NCBI RefSeq assembly: GCF_030867095.1
Contig: NC_081824.1
Coordinates: 394,520,829-394,584,828, forward strand
Reading direction: 5' to 3'
Origin: Alligator mississippiensis
Lineage: Eukaryota; Chordata; Crocodylia; Alligatoridae
Length of the DNA stretch: 64,000 bases
The translations under genes and the position numbers were made by a program. Within the stretch, counting starts at the first letter, position 1. The number at the start of each line of letters is the position of its first letter. Below the pieces are notes generated by a model. The model did no database searches and was not told the DNA's origin. It worked only from the letters and a program-made list of their open reading frames with translations. Shown here in pieces: positions 1-13,905 of this stretch.

Positions 1-3000
1 CAAATGTCTTTACACATTTTCTTCTAAGAGAAGCCACAGCACAATACTCCAGTATCCCAGCGTGTTCTGTTTCCTTCCCTCCCAGGGGGACAGAACTCAC
101 TGGGCTCAGCTCTTCCAGCTAAGCAAGGTACAGAACATGCCCATCCACAATCTACATTGTGTTGCAGCAAAACACAGGCTGCCTTGCATTAGTCAGGAAC
201 AGCTAATCGGGATCTTGCAGAGCATTCTAAGATATGTCTCCCTGTCTGTACAGTACCCACACTACAAGCTGTCTGCTCTTCAAGGGCTCAGTATTCAAAT
301 GTCTGTTCAGGCACATCCAGGTAATTTTTTTTTACTAAGAGAACAAACCCAGGACAATTATTCCAGATAATTGGAATTTGTGTACTGAACCCTAATATTT
401 CCATACATTATTTTCATAAAGCTATAGAATAAGAATAGAATTAACACAAATATTGCTCAATAAAGTGCCAGAACTGTGGTGGTTTTGTTTGTTTGCTTTT
501 TAAAAAAAATGGTAACTCTCAAAGAAAGTAACCTTAATCAGATGTTCATAATTTGTATCAGCAAATATGGCTGCAAAATGTGAATAACTCATACATAAGG
601 TTATACAATGAATGCAGACACTTGCACAGCCATCAAGCTAAAACAATGCAGAATCTAACAAAACAAGTAATAAAGCAGAATGGTCTTTTAGTGTTAGAGA
701 GAATGAGCATTTTGAAAATGAATTTGAACAGTTCAGCAGCAATACTGAATTTTTGAAGCATCAGCTAATAACAAAGAGCAAAACTCTGAGGCTATGCAAG
801 GGATTAAAGACGAGTTAACTCCATTTTGTAATTGACTATAGCTTTCTCATATCACTTAATTACCGACTCTAAGATTCAAGAGATATTACTGTATCTACCA
901 ATAAGCAGGATCAGATACAAGAGGATTTCCTTTTTCCAGCTGCTATGATTCTCCAATTTCTGATGTGAGAAATACAGGCATAAACAGAAAAATAGGCAAT
1001 GTAGTATTCGTAATAATTGGGCAAGATCACTGACATGCTCAGTATACATCTTCAAATAGCAATCTGGAAGTGGGATATTCCTCATAACCAAGCACTAAAA
1101 GAAACATTAAGGGGTCCAGAGGTAATATGAAGAAGATGTTTAATCTGAAGATTAAACATCACCACCTACAGAGCTAACAAAAGCAAGCAAGGGAGAGGTT
1201 CTGCCCCAACCACAGGCAGTAGGTACTTTAAGTGGCATCAGTCCTTTGGCATACAAAGTCTTTCCAAAAACTGGCAGTCTTCCTTCACCTTATACTTCTG
1301 AGGAAGGGGTGCTGGCCAATAATGAAAAGCAGAACTGATCACTAGGTGATTTACATTTCTTTGAGGAAAGGCAGGAAGAAGGGGACAGAGAAGGGTACTG
1401 TATTGGAGAAGTGGTAGAATGAAATGTAGGCGTTGCTCAGTAACATGCATAATCCTTTTAACCACCTGATCCTCAGCCTTTGTTAGGAAATGAGACTTTC
1501 TAAAAGATAGATCACTTAGGCAATCTTGTACCCTGAATGAGTTACCCCAGCTCAACTTGCAGCATGCACCCTAGAGTACCACTTCACATGTTCTTTTTCG
1601 GTTTTCTGTTATGCTATACATAGCTGGCAAGGTTGAATCACTGTGAAATAGGTAATACAAGCTTGCCTAAACTAATTTTAGACCAAACAGAAATACAAAA
1701 CAATGTCAGGAACAGGACAGAAAAAAAAAAACCCAACTCTCTCCCCCGGACACCCATCTTTAAAGCATGCCTGTACCACTTTGCTGCTAAGAATCTGAAG
1801 GAGGTATTTATGTACTTATAAAAAGGCAGAACAGTATGTAACTATCTTTACCATTTGCTTAGTAAATCAAAGCTTTATTTTTGACACAAAGAGAATTCCT
1901 TTCTAACTTGTAATGCTAAAGCTATTGTTATAAGTAAAATGACTAAAAATGTTACTTTCTGACACATTTGCACGTGTTCATATAGTTTTATAGGTAACCA
2001 TAGTACATTTAGATTTTAGCCACTCATTTTTAAGAATCTTTAATATCCCAATTTTCAAATATCCATCCACTTTTATTAGCCTCAATTAAAAAAAAAATTT
2101 CCAGTCCCTTTTACCCACATTGAGGAATTTTTTGTTCCCAGTAGCTGAGATGGAGCACTTACCATTTAATATTCTTGTTAGAGACCACTGCTTTTAACAT
2201 AAATAATATCAACATAAATATTGTTGATAGTAATGCCATGAGACTGTCCATATACTTAAAGCCAAGTATCTGCTCCAGTAGTAGAACCAGAGCTTCCATC
2301 TCAAATCCCAGTGAAGTTAATGAGAACTCCTGGGTCTCAGTCCTTTTCAAGTTACCTAAGTGGTAGCATAATGTTGTTGCCTACTTAATGACTTTGGTGG
2401 CTGAATAAAAGACCCTGGGTAAGGGTCCAGATCGTAGAGAGTGGATGCTCTTTACTTTCTAAAATAAGTTCCTTTAGGATTCTCATGTTGGACAGAAATA
2501 GTTGTAAAAAATAGTCACTTTTGATCACTTTTAGTCACTTCTTTTTTAAAAAAAGACCTTTATAGCCACAACACCACATTTCTCAGGCAACCTATCTGAT
2601 GGGATCATATCCCACACAAATGACCTCCAAATATATCACCAGATATATCCAAATATATCATCTTCATTAGCAGGTCATTTCTCTTAGACAATTTCTTAAC
2701 ATAGGGTTTGTTCAATTTTATTTGCCACCAGAATGCGTGTGGCAACCTTTATTATGTTGTTTCTGTATATTTGAAGATGAATTTAATTCAGTTAATTTAA
2801 TGAACTGATATGATCTTTGCTTTCAGAAAAAAATTAACAGCAACGGTAAGTATGAGAGAGAATGCTTTTGAGCCAGACATTTAAATGTCAGAAGAAAAGA
2901 CTTGAGTTTGGTCTTCCTATTGTTTGAGGACCCAACACAGACAGAAGAGCAGAGAGCTAGGATGATAGGTTACCAATGACCTGTGTTGTTGACATATGAG

Positions 3001-6000
3001 GTACCTGCCTTCTTTAAGACACAGAACCTTTTCTGCCTGGCAGTTTTATTTCTAGGTGTGAATACATGCTGAGCAAAAGCTGAGTAAGGATCTGGATCTG
3101 GATGCTAATAAGCTACAGAGTCTGCCAAAAAAGATGAGGAGGATTTGCACCATTGCACGAATGGCATCATGAGGGATTCTGGCTTGTGAAAACATAATGC
3201 CTTAGGAAGCCCCCTGCTGGTGATAGCTTGTAGACCATGGGTGACTTCCTTCCCCTTTTGGGATGCAGCTTACTTCTCATCCATAACCTGACTGGCCAGT
3301 ACTTAAAAGAAAAGACCCATGATTTTTCTTTCTGGATTGTGGCTCTGGATTTATCCATAATCCATGTTCTTAAGATGTATTCAATTCCGAATCCCCTGCA
3401 CCTAGACTGTGCAAAAAAAAAAAGAAAAGGAAAGAAACCTCCTTCACCATCAATGATATGCAAACACATAAATGACAGGAGAAATTTAGCTCTATACAGA
3501 CACTATTTAATAAACAGCATGAAAGGTGCTGAGCATTTCAATGTGCATTGTCTTCAATAAGATCTAAAGACAGGAAACACCTACAGGATTGAACCCAGGA
3601 ATCCATTAAAGGAAGGAATAGTGACTGCCTGGACTTCCAAATGCATTCAATCAAAATACAATGAAGTTGTTCATTGTTCTGTGTCAAATTTGTTTTAATA
3701 TGAAAAAAGAAATAACTTTATGTGTGTTCAACTAATAGGTCAGAGCTTTTTTAAAAGCTGGCTACTTCAACACGGGATTTATTTTGGTTTCACAGATACA
3801 TAGGTTTTAAGCATGTATTATTCCCTTTTAAATTGCACTTTGTAGAGTATTATTCCCTTGGAGAAATTATTCATAAATGGCACTAATGAGTGTCAAGCTG
3901 CATTGCAAGGCATTTTGAAAATTGTCCTATTAATTAATGGAGTAATTAAGCTTTTGTCAGTGACATATCATATTTCTGACAGGAATAGATGGCCTATGTA
4001 AGTCTGTGCTAGGCAGCCATCCAGACAGCCACTGTGTATAATGGATGGCAGCAATTTAGCCCAGGTTTACAGTGATGGGACCACCTGCATAGGGGGAACT
4101 GGCAACCTGCATACACAAACAGCACTTTGCGCTGTACCTCAGTAAAATCGCCTTAGCTTAGATTGATGTAGCTCTCCCTAGGATGACACATTAGTTTTTT
4201 GCCATTAAACCATAAATAGGGTTTCTCTGAGCTTTTGTGACAAAAATGTCAATTAACTTCCAACTTTCATTTCCATTTAATTTTGTATTCTCATTCCATT
4301 TACATATTAATGTGAACATGGTACAGAACTCGTAGATTAGAATACCTTGCTAAGGCTAATAGCATGTAATGCATACTTATTGAGTGTAATAGTTTTGAAA
4401 ACATAAAACTTTCAGGAGAATGTATTACCAAGTTGCAATCTCCATCCAGAAAAAAAAAGATCACATTGTTCAGACACCCCTCCACCCCTCTAAAGGTAAG
4501 TGGGTGACATGTACAAGGATAAGAAAAGACACTAAAATATAAGAAGGGGTAGGGAGAAATTTCTAAGTGCAGATCAACACACTATAAAACCATTTTATTC
4601 TGTTACTCCCTTGGCAACAGATCTCTATTAATTCTAAGATTAATAATTTATAGCCTGGCTTCAGTTAACAAGGTCTTAGAATTGAATCCAAGGGAAAAAA
4701 AAGAAAAGAATGAGAGGCGAGAATTGCATTGGTGGGCTGATTTTGCTTCCATGTGGTTACATAGTCCATATGTTCAAATTTATTAGCTGCAAGTCTTAGT
4801 ACACATCTGAGCATTTTCAAATGTAGATGAACAGATTTATTCAGCCAGCACCAACATAAAATATCCAAAGTGCTGCTTGGGATACAAAACAACAAAGCAG
4901 CTTCAATACAAAAATCAGTGCTAATACTCGTTTGTGCCTGATCACTCTCTTAATCTGTTGTTTTCAAAGGAAATAATTACATTTGGTGGGAGGTGGGTGT
5001 CTCTGGAAGACCAGGTACAGAAATTTCCTCCTCCTGGGTATTCCATGTGGAGTTCCCTCTTTATTTTGAGAAAACTGAAGGTCTGAATAATGTGTAAACC
5101 CACTGGTAATTGAGAGCATCTGAATATCAGCATATACTGAGCATTTCTCAGGGGTATACGATTAACCCAGGAACAATATATTGGCTTCAGAAATCCTTGT
5201 TCCAATTCATTTCTTACGTATCCCACTAAAATCAATGCTAGAGATGAATTCAGGTCAACATGTGCACACCGTGCATTTATATCAACATGTCCAATATAAT
5301 TACTCTTCAGTCTTCTCCAAAATCATAACTCAGGAATTACAGTCAAATTAGCCACGGCAGAAGTAGAAGACCTGGAAACTCAAATACATTTAAGATATCA
5401 TCTAACATGCCCTCTGCCTTCCTCTGGGTCATCAAAACAGCCTGAATACCAGCTCCTATGACAACTCAATTGTTCTGAATGTGTTCTCAGATAGGATTAT
5501 CCAGACTCCAGTGGTCAGGTCTCTTATGCTGATTGAAAATTCTTTCAAGTATCTTCCAGAATCACTTTGGGAGGTTTGGTGATTGTCCAATATATTTAAA
5601 TTAAAATGGTGATTCATTACAGTACTAAAGATACAGAATTACTTTGTCATAAATTATAGGTAATCTACACTTTTATATTAACTCCATTACCCATAATAGA
5701 GTTTTAATGTGGTACTTACATGGCGTCAAAGAAAAAATCATTGGTACTACTGGCTAGATCTAATCGAGAGAGTAAATTGGAAAGGTTGGAGAAAAGAAAT
5801 GCTAATAGAACCCAAGGGAATGATAGAATGGAAGGGGACAGGTAAAGTTAGTGTGTCAGGGAAAGGAAAGGTGAGGTAAAAGGACAATAAATGAAAGGAA
5901 TAAAGGAAAAGTCATTGGATGGGAGAGCTAAAGGGGAAATGGATATTGACAGGAGGGGCAACCTAGCAACAGCAATACATGGGTGATATAGGAGACCTGA

Positions 6001-8900
6001 ATAAAATGAAGAGAGTAACAAAGACAGCTCAAGTGAGAACTATGTAATGGAAGATACAATTATAGAATTAGACATGGAAAAGTGACCAAATTATCTAGGT
6101 CACCACTCCCCCTTGCAAACCTAAGAACATTTTCTACAGAGAGGTCATTTTTAATGCCCCAAGTAACTCTGTAAAGTCTTTTATTTCAAACCTAAATCCA
6201 TATTTAGATAATTGTAATGATTCAAGCTATTTGCAAAATTATTATGCATTTCAGCTTGATTTCAATAATATCTAACTTTTGCAAAATCAAAGGACATGAA
6301 CTCAATTTAAGTGTTTAAATATAGATTCAGAAACATTTATTTGATCAGTCAGATTTATAAACCTTTTTTCACATTGCTGCTTTTCTCATGATTATTGTTT
6401 TAAAAGAAACATAGCATTAAAATCAATAAGGGTTGCAGGCTTAAAATACTTCTGTAGATCTGGGCCTAGATGCTTTCAAGATGTCTATTTAGAGTTTGAA
6501 TGTAAATTAGAGTTTTTTTAAGTGTAACAAATAACAAAGAAAGGCTTTCATGACCAATTACCTGCTACCATGCCCTCGTGGTAATTACATGGGTGAAATT
6601 GAACAGAAACCATGACCCAGACTAAACTCTTACAGAAAAAAAAGAGAGATGAACACAAATGCCAACAGGAGCACATTTTTCACATAACAACAACTTTCTG
6701 ACCTTACAGTCCTTGTGATAAATATAAATCTACTAAATACCTTAAAAGGTAAGGAAACAGAAATTCGTAAGCTGGCTGGACAGTAAGAACCAAGGACCGA
6801 ACACTGATACTAACTTTATGGAGCACTATAAGTTGGCTCTTTCATGAAATTCTTTATGAGTTCAAGAGGAGAGACTTGATGCTTAGACTGCCCTGTTTCT
6901 TGTGAGTGCTCTGATTACCAGGCTATTTGCTGTTCTCAGGGTACTCACCTTCTAAATCTAAAAATCCTTTCTTGATGAAAACTTAAGCAAAATAGGTCTG
7001 TCCCTGCAAAAAGTTTTGGTTTGAAGAAATGGTATTATCCATTAAAAACAAAATATTTGAATAAAAAATTCCCAGTGGGCTCTATAGAAAAGTACCTAAG
7101 GTAAGTAGACAGGCAGCCATCAGGGTTCTAATGGATTGCACAGTAATAGGATAACACCCATGCAGTGCAGTCATTTGCAGTGTCTTTTACCTTCCCTCTA
7201 AAGCTCAGACTTGGTTCATTAATATACTTATTCTTTAGTAACCTAAAGATTTAATGTCTCAAATTAGCTCCCAGAACAAGCTTTTTCCCATCAAACAACT
7301 GTCAGATAGTTGAGGGTTTTATATACAGATAGTCTACTCATTTTTGGAATAAGTATTGCCAAAAGAATTTTAGGGGGAAAAAAAAAGTATTCTCTCTGTA
7401 TTGTATTTTCCCTCAAAGTGGAACTGTCTGAAGAAAAGTAAATGAATATTGAATTGTATTTGAAAACGCATTGTTTAGAAATATGATTGATGTAGTAAAA
7501 CATCTGTTCATACTGCTGTTTCCTTTTATGTCATATGAGTGAAAACAGCTTTCCTTATAGAAGGATGCTAGAACAGAACCAGAACATTAGTATGCTTCCT
7601 TTTAACCTTTCTTCTTGTCACTTGCAAGTGAAACTTTGACAAATTTACAGTAATATCTTTGAGCTGTAAGGTTTTGCACATCAGCAATAGTACTTCTTAT
7701 TTAGTTTGTTTCACAAAACACTTATGCTACATGGGTGCACACACATACACCCTTTAAGTGTGAAAGATAATTTTAGGCTCTCATTTAATAAACTGGGGAA
7801 AACAAACCCATTTTATTTATCCATTACCAAGTCAAAGTATGTTACAAACTTTTTTCAAGCAGAAGAGTGACTTTTGTCATTAAACAACCACACATCATGG
7901 AAAATCATAAAGGAATTCAAAAAAGGATTTTTTGTTTAAATTGTACTCAAGTTTAGCATGTGATAATAGTTAATAGAGTCAACAAAAGACCAAACAAAAG
8001 TTCTATTAATTAGTTATTGAAATCCTATCATTAATTTCCAGAATACATACTGTATTCTGTTGAATGTACTTATACAAACCCTACATGGAATGGACACTAA
8101 CTTTCTGCCAGACTGAAAAAGAGCAATTACCAACTTTGGCATACAAGGTACTTCCTATGGCTATCAGCACACATGTGATCGTGCCTTTGCCTGCCTATTC
8201 ATTTCTCAGTTGACTTTCTAAAAGGGTGGATTAACTTGAAAACATAGTTTAGTAAAGATGGTTTCATGAGGCTCTATGATCGCCACCTCACATTATTTTG
8301 TATTGCATGTTTTGTACTTACAGTTTTTGAGGGGTTTTATTGGAAAAAGAGGGTAGATACAGAAGTTGCACTTATTGCATGGTAGGAGTATAGGAAATGC
8401 TCTACAACCATAACTGAACAGATGGCCAGGGCCCATAGAGCACTGCAAAAATTGTGGATCCTCATCTAAAATAACTCTGGATGGATGTTGTATCAGACTT
8501 CAGCACAGTAGGTTAGAGTGCTGTAACAAACTTATGTACCACATCCCATCCCAACTCACGGTAGGTCAAATTCCACCAACATCCCATGGAACATTGGAGC
8601 ACCCCACTCCCCCTCCCCCTTCCTCTGGACACCACACTCAGACCGACTTCAAGAAGTTCATCTTGTACAGTATCATTTTGAAGCACCTGTACCCAGATAG
8701 CAACCTATCCAGCTTAGCCAATGCTTCTCTGTAAAGGTCATGCCCAATGTGAGATGCATTTGGTGTTGGTATAAAATGCCAATGCTAAATGAGGAATAGA
8801 TTTAAGATCAGATAACTCTGAACAATTATTTCATTTCCATTCACCCCACCCCCTGATCTAAATTTAGCACAATATGCAAGGCCACAGTACCCAGCTTGCC
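1..8900. other. AT-rich intergenic stretch without recognised gene
   Basis: I see no open frame with a recognisable protein signature and no clear transposon ends here. The open frames present are short, lack family motifs and are what AT-rich sequence gives by chance. Simple A and T runs are scattered through it. A stretch near 3880-4010 with clustered TAATTA homeodomain-type cores is the only part I would check for conservation. Confidence 0.6.
3880..4010. promoter_or_regulatory. Candidate conserved noncoding element
   Basis: The stretch contains ATTAATTAATGG followed closely by AGTAATTAAGC, giving clustered TAATTA homeodomain cores. It has no repeats and no low-complexity runs. Such composition is typical of deeply conserved developmental enhancers, but conservation cannot be judged from one sequence. 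This is a weak, composition-based call. Confidence 0.2.
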
Positions 8901-9819
8901 AGGCTCTCCATGGGCCCAGAAACCTGGTAGCAGGGAAACAGTCAGGGTCTTGGTCTAATGTCCTAGCCCTGTCATAGAGAGCCCTTCTCCAGGGACTGCT
9001 CCCTAGGGTGAGATGCCTGAAAGTCCTATGGAGGGTGGAGGAGGGCTGCTGGGTGGTGACTGGGGGGGGAACCCTTCACACTGCACATTGACTGGAGGAT
9101 ATTGGAAGACAGGGGGGCCCTGGAACAGGAGATATGGTGCACAGGAGCCACTGGCACATGGTCTGAGCAGCCAGATACGTGTCCAGAAGGGCCTGCTCTG
9201 GGGAGTAACAGTACAGAAGGGGAGAGGGGCCAGGCTGCCTAAGACCCAATGCCAGGCTAGCACTGATTGAACCCACCTTCCAGGGACAAGTTGCTAAGTC
9301 CAACTGCTGGTGGTTGCTGGCGTAGGTGCAGGGGTACAAAGAGACTTAGGGTTGGGGGTCCCACTAGCCCACCAGGCCAACCACTGTGGGCCTGGATCCT
9401 ACTGCAAGGAATGGCATCCCTCTGGGTTCTGGTCCAAGTTTCAGACTAGGCAGCATTCTTCATTTTTTTTAAATGCACCTGAAAAGTTTGGCATGTGCAA
9501 CATTTAATTAAATCAAGAGGTGGCAGTTTCATGTGTGGTATTCTCCCTGCTCTCCCAAGGTTTTGTGTTCGTTAAGTTGAGTCTCCACAGCTGCCCAACT
9601 CCTCTCCTCACTTCACCAACATAACCACTAGTACAGGCAGGGCCTTTCCCCACTCCCTCAGTGTTAACTGAGAAGAAAGTTCCAAGTTCTAGAGAGGGCA
9701 ACATTGCATAGCTTTTGTTTAATAAACACATTCACAGTTTTTCAGTTTCAATATTTGATTAAAATGAGACACATCTCTCCCTCACACTGCATTCCCTTGG
9801 ACCCTGGTGTGTGCCCTGG

Positions 9820-9862
9820 GCGGGGGGGGGGGGGGAGAGGAGGGATTAAGGAGAAAGAGGGG
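9820..9862 (+). repeat. G-run cluster with G-quadruplex potential
   Basis: A run of about fourteen Gs is followed by several GGGG and GGG blocks separated by short A-rich spacers. The pattern meets the usual G-quadruplex consensus on the plus strand. Whether it folds or does anything in the genome is unknown. Confidence 0.5.
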
Positions 9863-10074
9863 AAGGGGAACGGTGTCTGGGCAGCCTGGGCTGTGGGCAG
9901 TGCTGCCCATGAGGCAGGGCCAGAGAAGTCCATGGCAGGGGACTCATATCCCAGTGCCAGGGTGTGGGGACTCAAAGCACTCCAGCTCTACTTGTCTGGG
10001 GAGGACTCCTGGGCCACATGTGTGAAGAGGCAGTTGGCCAGGGCTTCATGAGTTGGGATAGCTTGCTGCAGTGA

Positions 10075-10350
10075 AGGGCCAGGGCCACCCTCCCCCCATT
10101 GTTGCATCGCATTTGCTTTCAGTGCCAGACCTGTCCACAGTTGAAGTGCTCCTTCTGGTGGTCTAGCTGACCCCTATAGGGCATCATGAACCTGGGAAAG
10201 AGGGGGCAAGCTGAGCCTCCAATAAGGACTGGGGGAGCAATGTCACTGATGATGCAATTGAGGACCCTAGGCATTCTCCATCACCCTGGGGAACAGGGAG
10301 TTGCTCGAGAGGTAGTCATAGTCCTCATTAGTCATGTGAAAGTTGATGGC
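10075..10350 (-). pseudogene. Decayed PIF/Harbinger-type transposase fragment
   Basis: Read on the minus strand, two short collinear blocks look like the DDE transposase of HARBI1-like Harbinger elements. The block at about 10267-10345 gives SSNSLFPRVMENA, comparable to the family block just after the first part of the catalytic domain. The block at about 10128-10245 gives IGGSACPLFPRFMMPY followed by RGQLDHQKEHFN, matching the family pattern of GD/G-x-AYPL-x-P-x-M-x-PY-x-G-x-LD-x-x-K-x-x-FN. The two blocks lie in different frames and a TAG ends the first, so the gene is dead. Upstream and downstream parts of the enzyme and the terminal repeats were not found. A chance resemblance is possible but less likely, because two blocks occur in the right order. 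Confidence 0.45.
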
Positions 10351-10485
10351 CCAGTTATGCCCTGGACATATGGGTTGTGTATGTGTGCATGCATGCATGT
10401 GTATGTGGTGTCTGTGCATGTGCATGCTCATCCTTGACATTTAAATTCCGTGTGTGTGTTTCCCTCCTATATTACCCCGATGCCT

Positions 10486-10486
<1 letters not shown>

Positions 10487-10531
<45 letters not shown>

Positions 10532-10542
10532 CAGAGAGAGAG
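10487..10542. repeat. Compound (GT)n-(GA)n microsatellite
   Basis: About fifteen GT units are followed directly by a GA tract interrupted by a single C. Any open frame through it is low complexity. Confidence 0.95.
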
Positions 10543-11011
10543 TGAATGAGTGTCCAGGACACCTGAATTGTGTGGGGGAGGGCCACCAAGGTGGGTAGCT
10601 GTGATGTCCCTGTCACCCAATCAGGGCAGCTTGGCTGTTCAGCTTTGCACAGGAGTCTTCAGCAGCTCAGGGAGCCCATGGGGCATCTTGAGTTCCCCCA
10701 ACCTGCTGCACTTGGGCCACACAGGCAGGCACTGAGCCCTCTCCCTACAAGAGGTAACATGTGTTCTGCTTCTTCCTGACCTAAATGGGGGCACTTACAG
10801 TAAAGCTTGAGAAAGTTAGAGCACTTCTGTAATGGGCTTCTTGAATGCCTGTCCTTAGCCAGAAAGAAAGAGAGAGAAAGAGAAACCACAGATGAGGAAT
10901 GGTTTGAAATGGTTTCTGTTGCAAATGAATTCTCAGCCTCAGAGATAGCAAGAGACTTATAAACCTGGACTCCTTAGTCAAATCCTTTCGGTGAGAATCA
11001 GTGTGCATGAA

Positions 11012-11064
11012 AACACACACCACACACACACAAACACATGTGCACACACACACGCACACACACA
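11012..11064. repeat. Imperfect (AC)n microsatellite
   Basis: AC dinucleotides run through this interval with a few interruptions (AAAC, ATGTGC, ACGC). It lies about 500 bp from the GT/GA tract on the other side of an otherwise unremarkable spacer. Confidence 0.9.
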
Positions 11065-11810
11065 GAGTAACCCTCTTAAATTGAGAAAAGCAAATCAGTT
11101 TCAACTGCAGAAAGCAATGCAAGATTTTATCCTATGCCACTAGGAAAAGCCATAGAGATTTTGCTTTTTCCTTTTTTTCCATCATAGTCAACATCTCCAA
11201 CTCTTTCTGGTTTATCTCCACATTAATTATTAAAAAGTGTGTTTATTTAAGCAATGTTTCCATAATAGACCACTCTTTCCTCCTTTGATTGGCCCAGAAA
11301 AAACAGTGAACCAATGGGGTGGGACTCACTAACACTAGTAAGCTCCACAGTAGCCCTTGAAATGAATTACCTTGACATACTCTAATTATCTAGGTTCTAG
11401 CAAAAAACAATCCATTACCTATCTCTACTCAGCTTGAATACAACTTTCTCAGCTTCTTTCCCTGTCTCATACATTTCATGGGCACAATAACTAACCTGCT
11501 ACTGGTGCCCACCCCACAAGCTTCTACAAACTTAGCATGCATATACAATAGCATATACACATATTAGCAATACATGCACATATTGTATTACATTACATAA
11601 CCCACTTAATAATAATATACTCACAACTACACTGTATTCATAAATAACTAAATCTACATATAGGTACATAAACAGTTTACACAAGTGGTCAAGTTCTGAT
11701 GGTTTGCTCTCAGTCATCCTCAAATTTGTAACAGTCAGTCTTGCAAACAATCAAAAGTAGAAAAGTCTAAGATAGAAAGAACCCAGCCACACATCACCAG
11801 TAGTAAAAAA

Positions 11811-12041
11811 CAGGGATCCTGGTTTTCTCTGATAAAAAAAAAAATCCCCAATTTTTGGGTTAAAAAAAGTAACCCCAAATCCACATTTTTCTGTGATTAA
11901 AATGAAGCACCACTAATACATACATACATACATATATAGAGTGGTGTATCAATTTGATCAAGGAAAAATGTGGATTTTGGGTTACTTTTTTTAACCCGAA
12001 AACTGGGGATTTTTTTAAATCTGAGAAAACCAAGATCCCTG
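11811..12041. mobile_element. Palindromic hAT-like MITE, copy A
   Basis: The element begins CAGGGATCCTGG and ends in the inverse of the same sequence. About 105 bp at each end are inverted repeats of each other, covering nearly the whole element. The centre is an ATAC/AT-rich spacer. The flanking 8-bp direct repeats are GTAAAAAA and GTAATAAC, six of eight identical, so they are decayed but consistent with the clean 8-bp duplication of the copy at 37976. It has no coding capacity. Palindromic MITE-like families such as Chompy are known in crocodilians, but I cannot confirm identity with that family. Confidence 0.8.
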
Positions 12042-12929
12042 GTAATAACCATTCCACCACATCTATATAGCCCTTTGGTCTTCACTCTATGCTGTCTTGA
12101 TCACATTGGACACCCCATGGCTTTCAATACCTTTGCTCAGATATAAGTGATTGTAAATATGATGAAGAATTCTATTGATGATGCACAAAGCTGAATATTG
12201 AGTAGAATCCAAAGGTTACTCAGTATTAGCTGAGTGACTTTTATTCTTGGGTTACTTAAGTCAGTAGATTTTACTGAATGCAGATGAGCAGGTTCATAAG
12301 CAAACCAGTATCATAATAAATAGAGGTTCTTAAACCTCATTTTAATACAGTAAGCCCTACCATTCTTAAAGACCAAGCAATTCTCAAGCTGATAGGGCTT
12401 TGTACTCACCCACTAAAATTTAGGTTTCCAGTATCATAAATTGAATAAAGAAGCAATTATATCTTTCCTGTGGTTGGCTGTTGATGTATATCTCAGTTTA
12501 CTTTTTAACCCCATCTTTCGTAACTAAAATTCTCCCCTCATACATACACATTTGTGATGTAGTTTATCAACTTTTTTGAGCCTTCAAGCTTTTCTTCTTT
12601 TCTGTTTTTGTAATGTAGAATCATTGTTATCTCTTTTCATGGCACTTAAAATGGCTGTTTTCTCCTGCATTGGGAACATCACACCCACTGTGTTTCCATC
12701 AAAAAAGGGAGCTTGCAACTATATTACCATGCCCTATGATGCATCTGATCAGCTAGAAGTGGGATTTATCTTATTGAAAGGAAATGTGATTCAGGAAATC
12801 CTGTTAGGGATTAAGATTATTTCATCCCCTTTTATGTTTTGCATAGGAGGTGCAAAACAAAAGGAAAACTCACTTATTTGCACTAAAATTCATCAGACAG
12901 AATGAATAGATGGAACCGAGCCAACATGG

Positions 12930-13905
12930 TAGAAGGTGACCAGTGGCATCCCTCATGGTTTAGTATTAGGACCAATGCTTTTCAACATGTTCATCAATGA
13001 TTTGGATTTGGGTGTTAAAAGCATAGTGGCAAAGTTTGAGGATGACACCAAATTATGGGGGAGTATGATCATGCTAGATGACAGGCTGAGGATACAGGCT
13101 GACCTGGACAGGCTTGCAAGGTAGGTGGATCAATCCCTGATGATGTTTGACACACAGAAATATAAGGTGCTCCATCTGGGGAGAAATCAGCCATAACACA
13201 CTTACAGGCTCAGTGGTGCTACACTTGCAGCACCACAACTGAAAGAGACCCAGGGTCAAAATAGACCACAGAATGAACATGAGCCATCAAAGTGATGCCA
13301 TAGCTGGCAGAGCACATAAAACACTGGCATGCATCTACTGATGCATCTCAAGTAAGACTAAGGATGTCATCCTCCCACTCTACTCAGCCTTAGTGAGACC
13401 ACAGCTCTAGTACGACATCCGGTTCTGGGCGTGCACTTGAGGAAGGATGTGGAGAAGCCTGAGAAAGTCCAAAGGAGGGTCACACATATGAATAGAGGTC
13501 TGGAGATCAGGTCATGCAAGGAGAGGCTGTTCAGCCTGAAGAAAAAAGACTTAGAGGGGACTTGGCAGCCTATAAGTATATAAGGGGCATACATCAGGGC
13601 CTGGGGGAGCATCTGTTCACCAAGGCACCCCAGGGGAAGACAAGAAACAATGGACAAAAACTTCTTGAAGATCACTTCATATTGGACATAAAGAGAAATT
13701 TCTTTACAATTCGAGTGCCTAGGGTCTGGAACAGACTTCCCACAGAGGCAGTACAATCACCTATCCTGGAGATCTTTAAAAAATGACTTGATGCACACGT
13801 TGCTGGGTCATCTGATCCCAGCAGTCTTTCCTGCCCAAGTGCAGGGCGGCTGGACCCCATGATCTTGTGAGGTCCCTTCTAGCCCCTAACATCTATGAAT
13901 GTCTT
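12930..13905 (+). mobile_element. CR1 LINE 3' fragment, decayed
   Basis: This is the 3' part of CR1 ORF2 plus the short 3' end. Reading plus frames gives the reverse-transcriptase block with SGIPHGLVLGPMLFNMF, followed by FEDDTKLWG, where the first aspartate box has an E in place of the usual A. Further along come C-terminal pieces ending near a frame that includes FFTIRVPRVWNRLP. The frame is broken several times. The end at ACATCTATGAATG fits the CR1 3' tail. The 5' end is truncated inside the palm domain. Confidence 0.9.
12936..13124 (+). pseudogene. CR1 reverse transcriptase palm remnant
   Basis: A 62-codon open piece carries RT motifs 4 and 5: GLVLGPMLFNMFINDLD and then FEDDTKLWG. The catalytic pair DD is still there, but the preceding alanine is replaced. 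The piece is flanked by stops, and the neighbouring C-terminal parts lie in other frames, so no enzyme can be made. Confidence 0.85.

Larger units (their letters stand above)
8900..10450. other. GC-rich block around a decayed DNA transposon
   Basis: This block is clearly more GC-rich than its AT-rich flanks and includes a run of about fourteen Gs near 9822-9835. The Harbinger-like remnant at its right end suggests that much of the block is a decayed transposon body. I could not find terminal inverted repeats. Open frames on both strands here are a by-product of the base composition. Confidence 0.35.

Noticed and set aside
10781..11122. 113-codon minus-strand open frame
   Set aside because: Its middle is a translated AC microsatellite (CVCVCV), and the rest has no signature.
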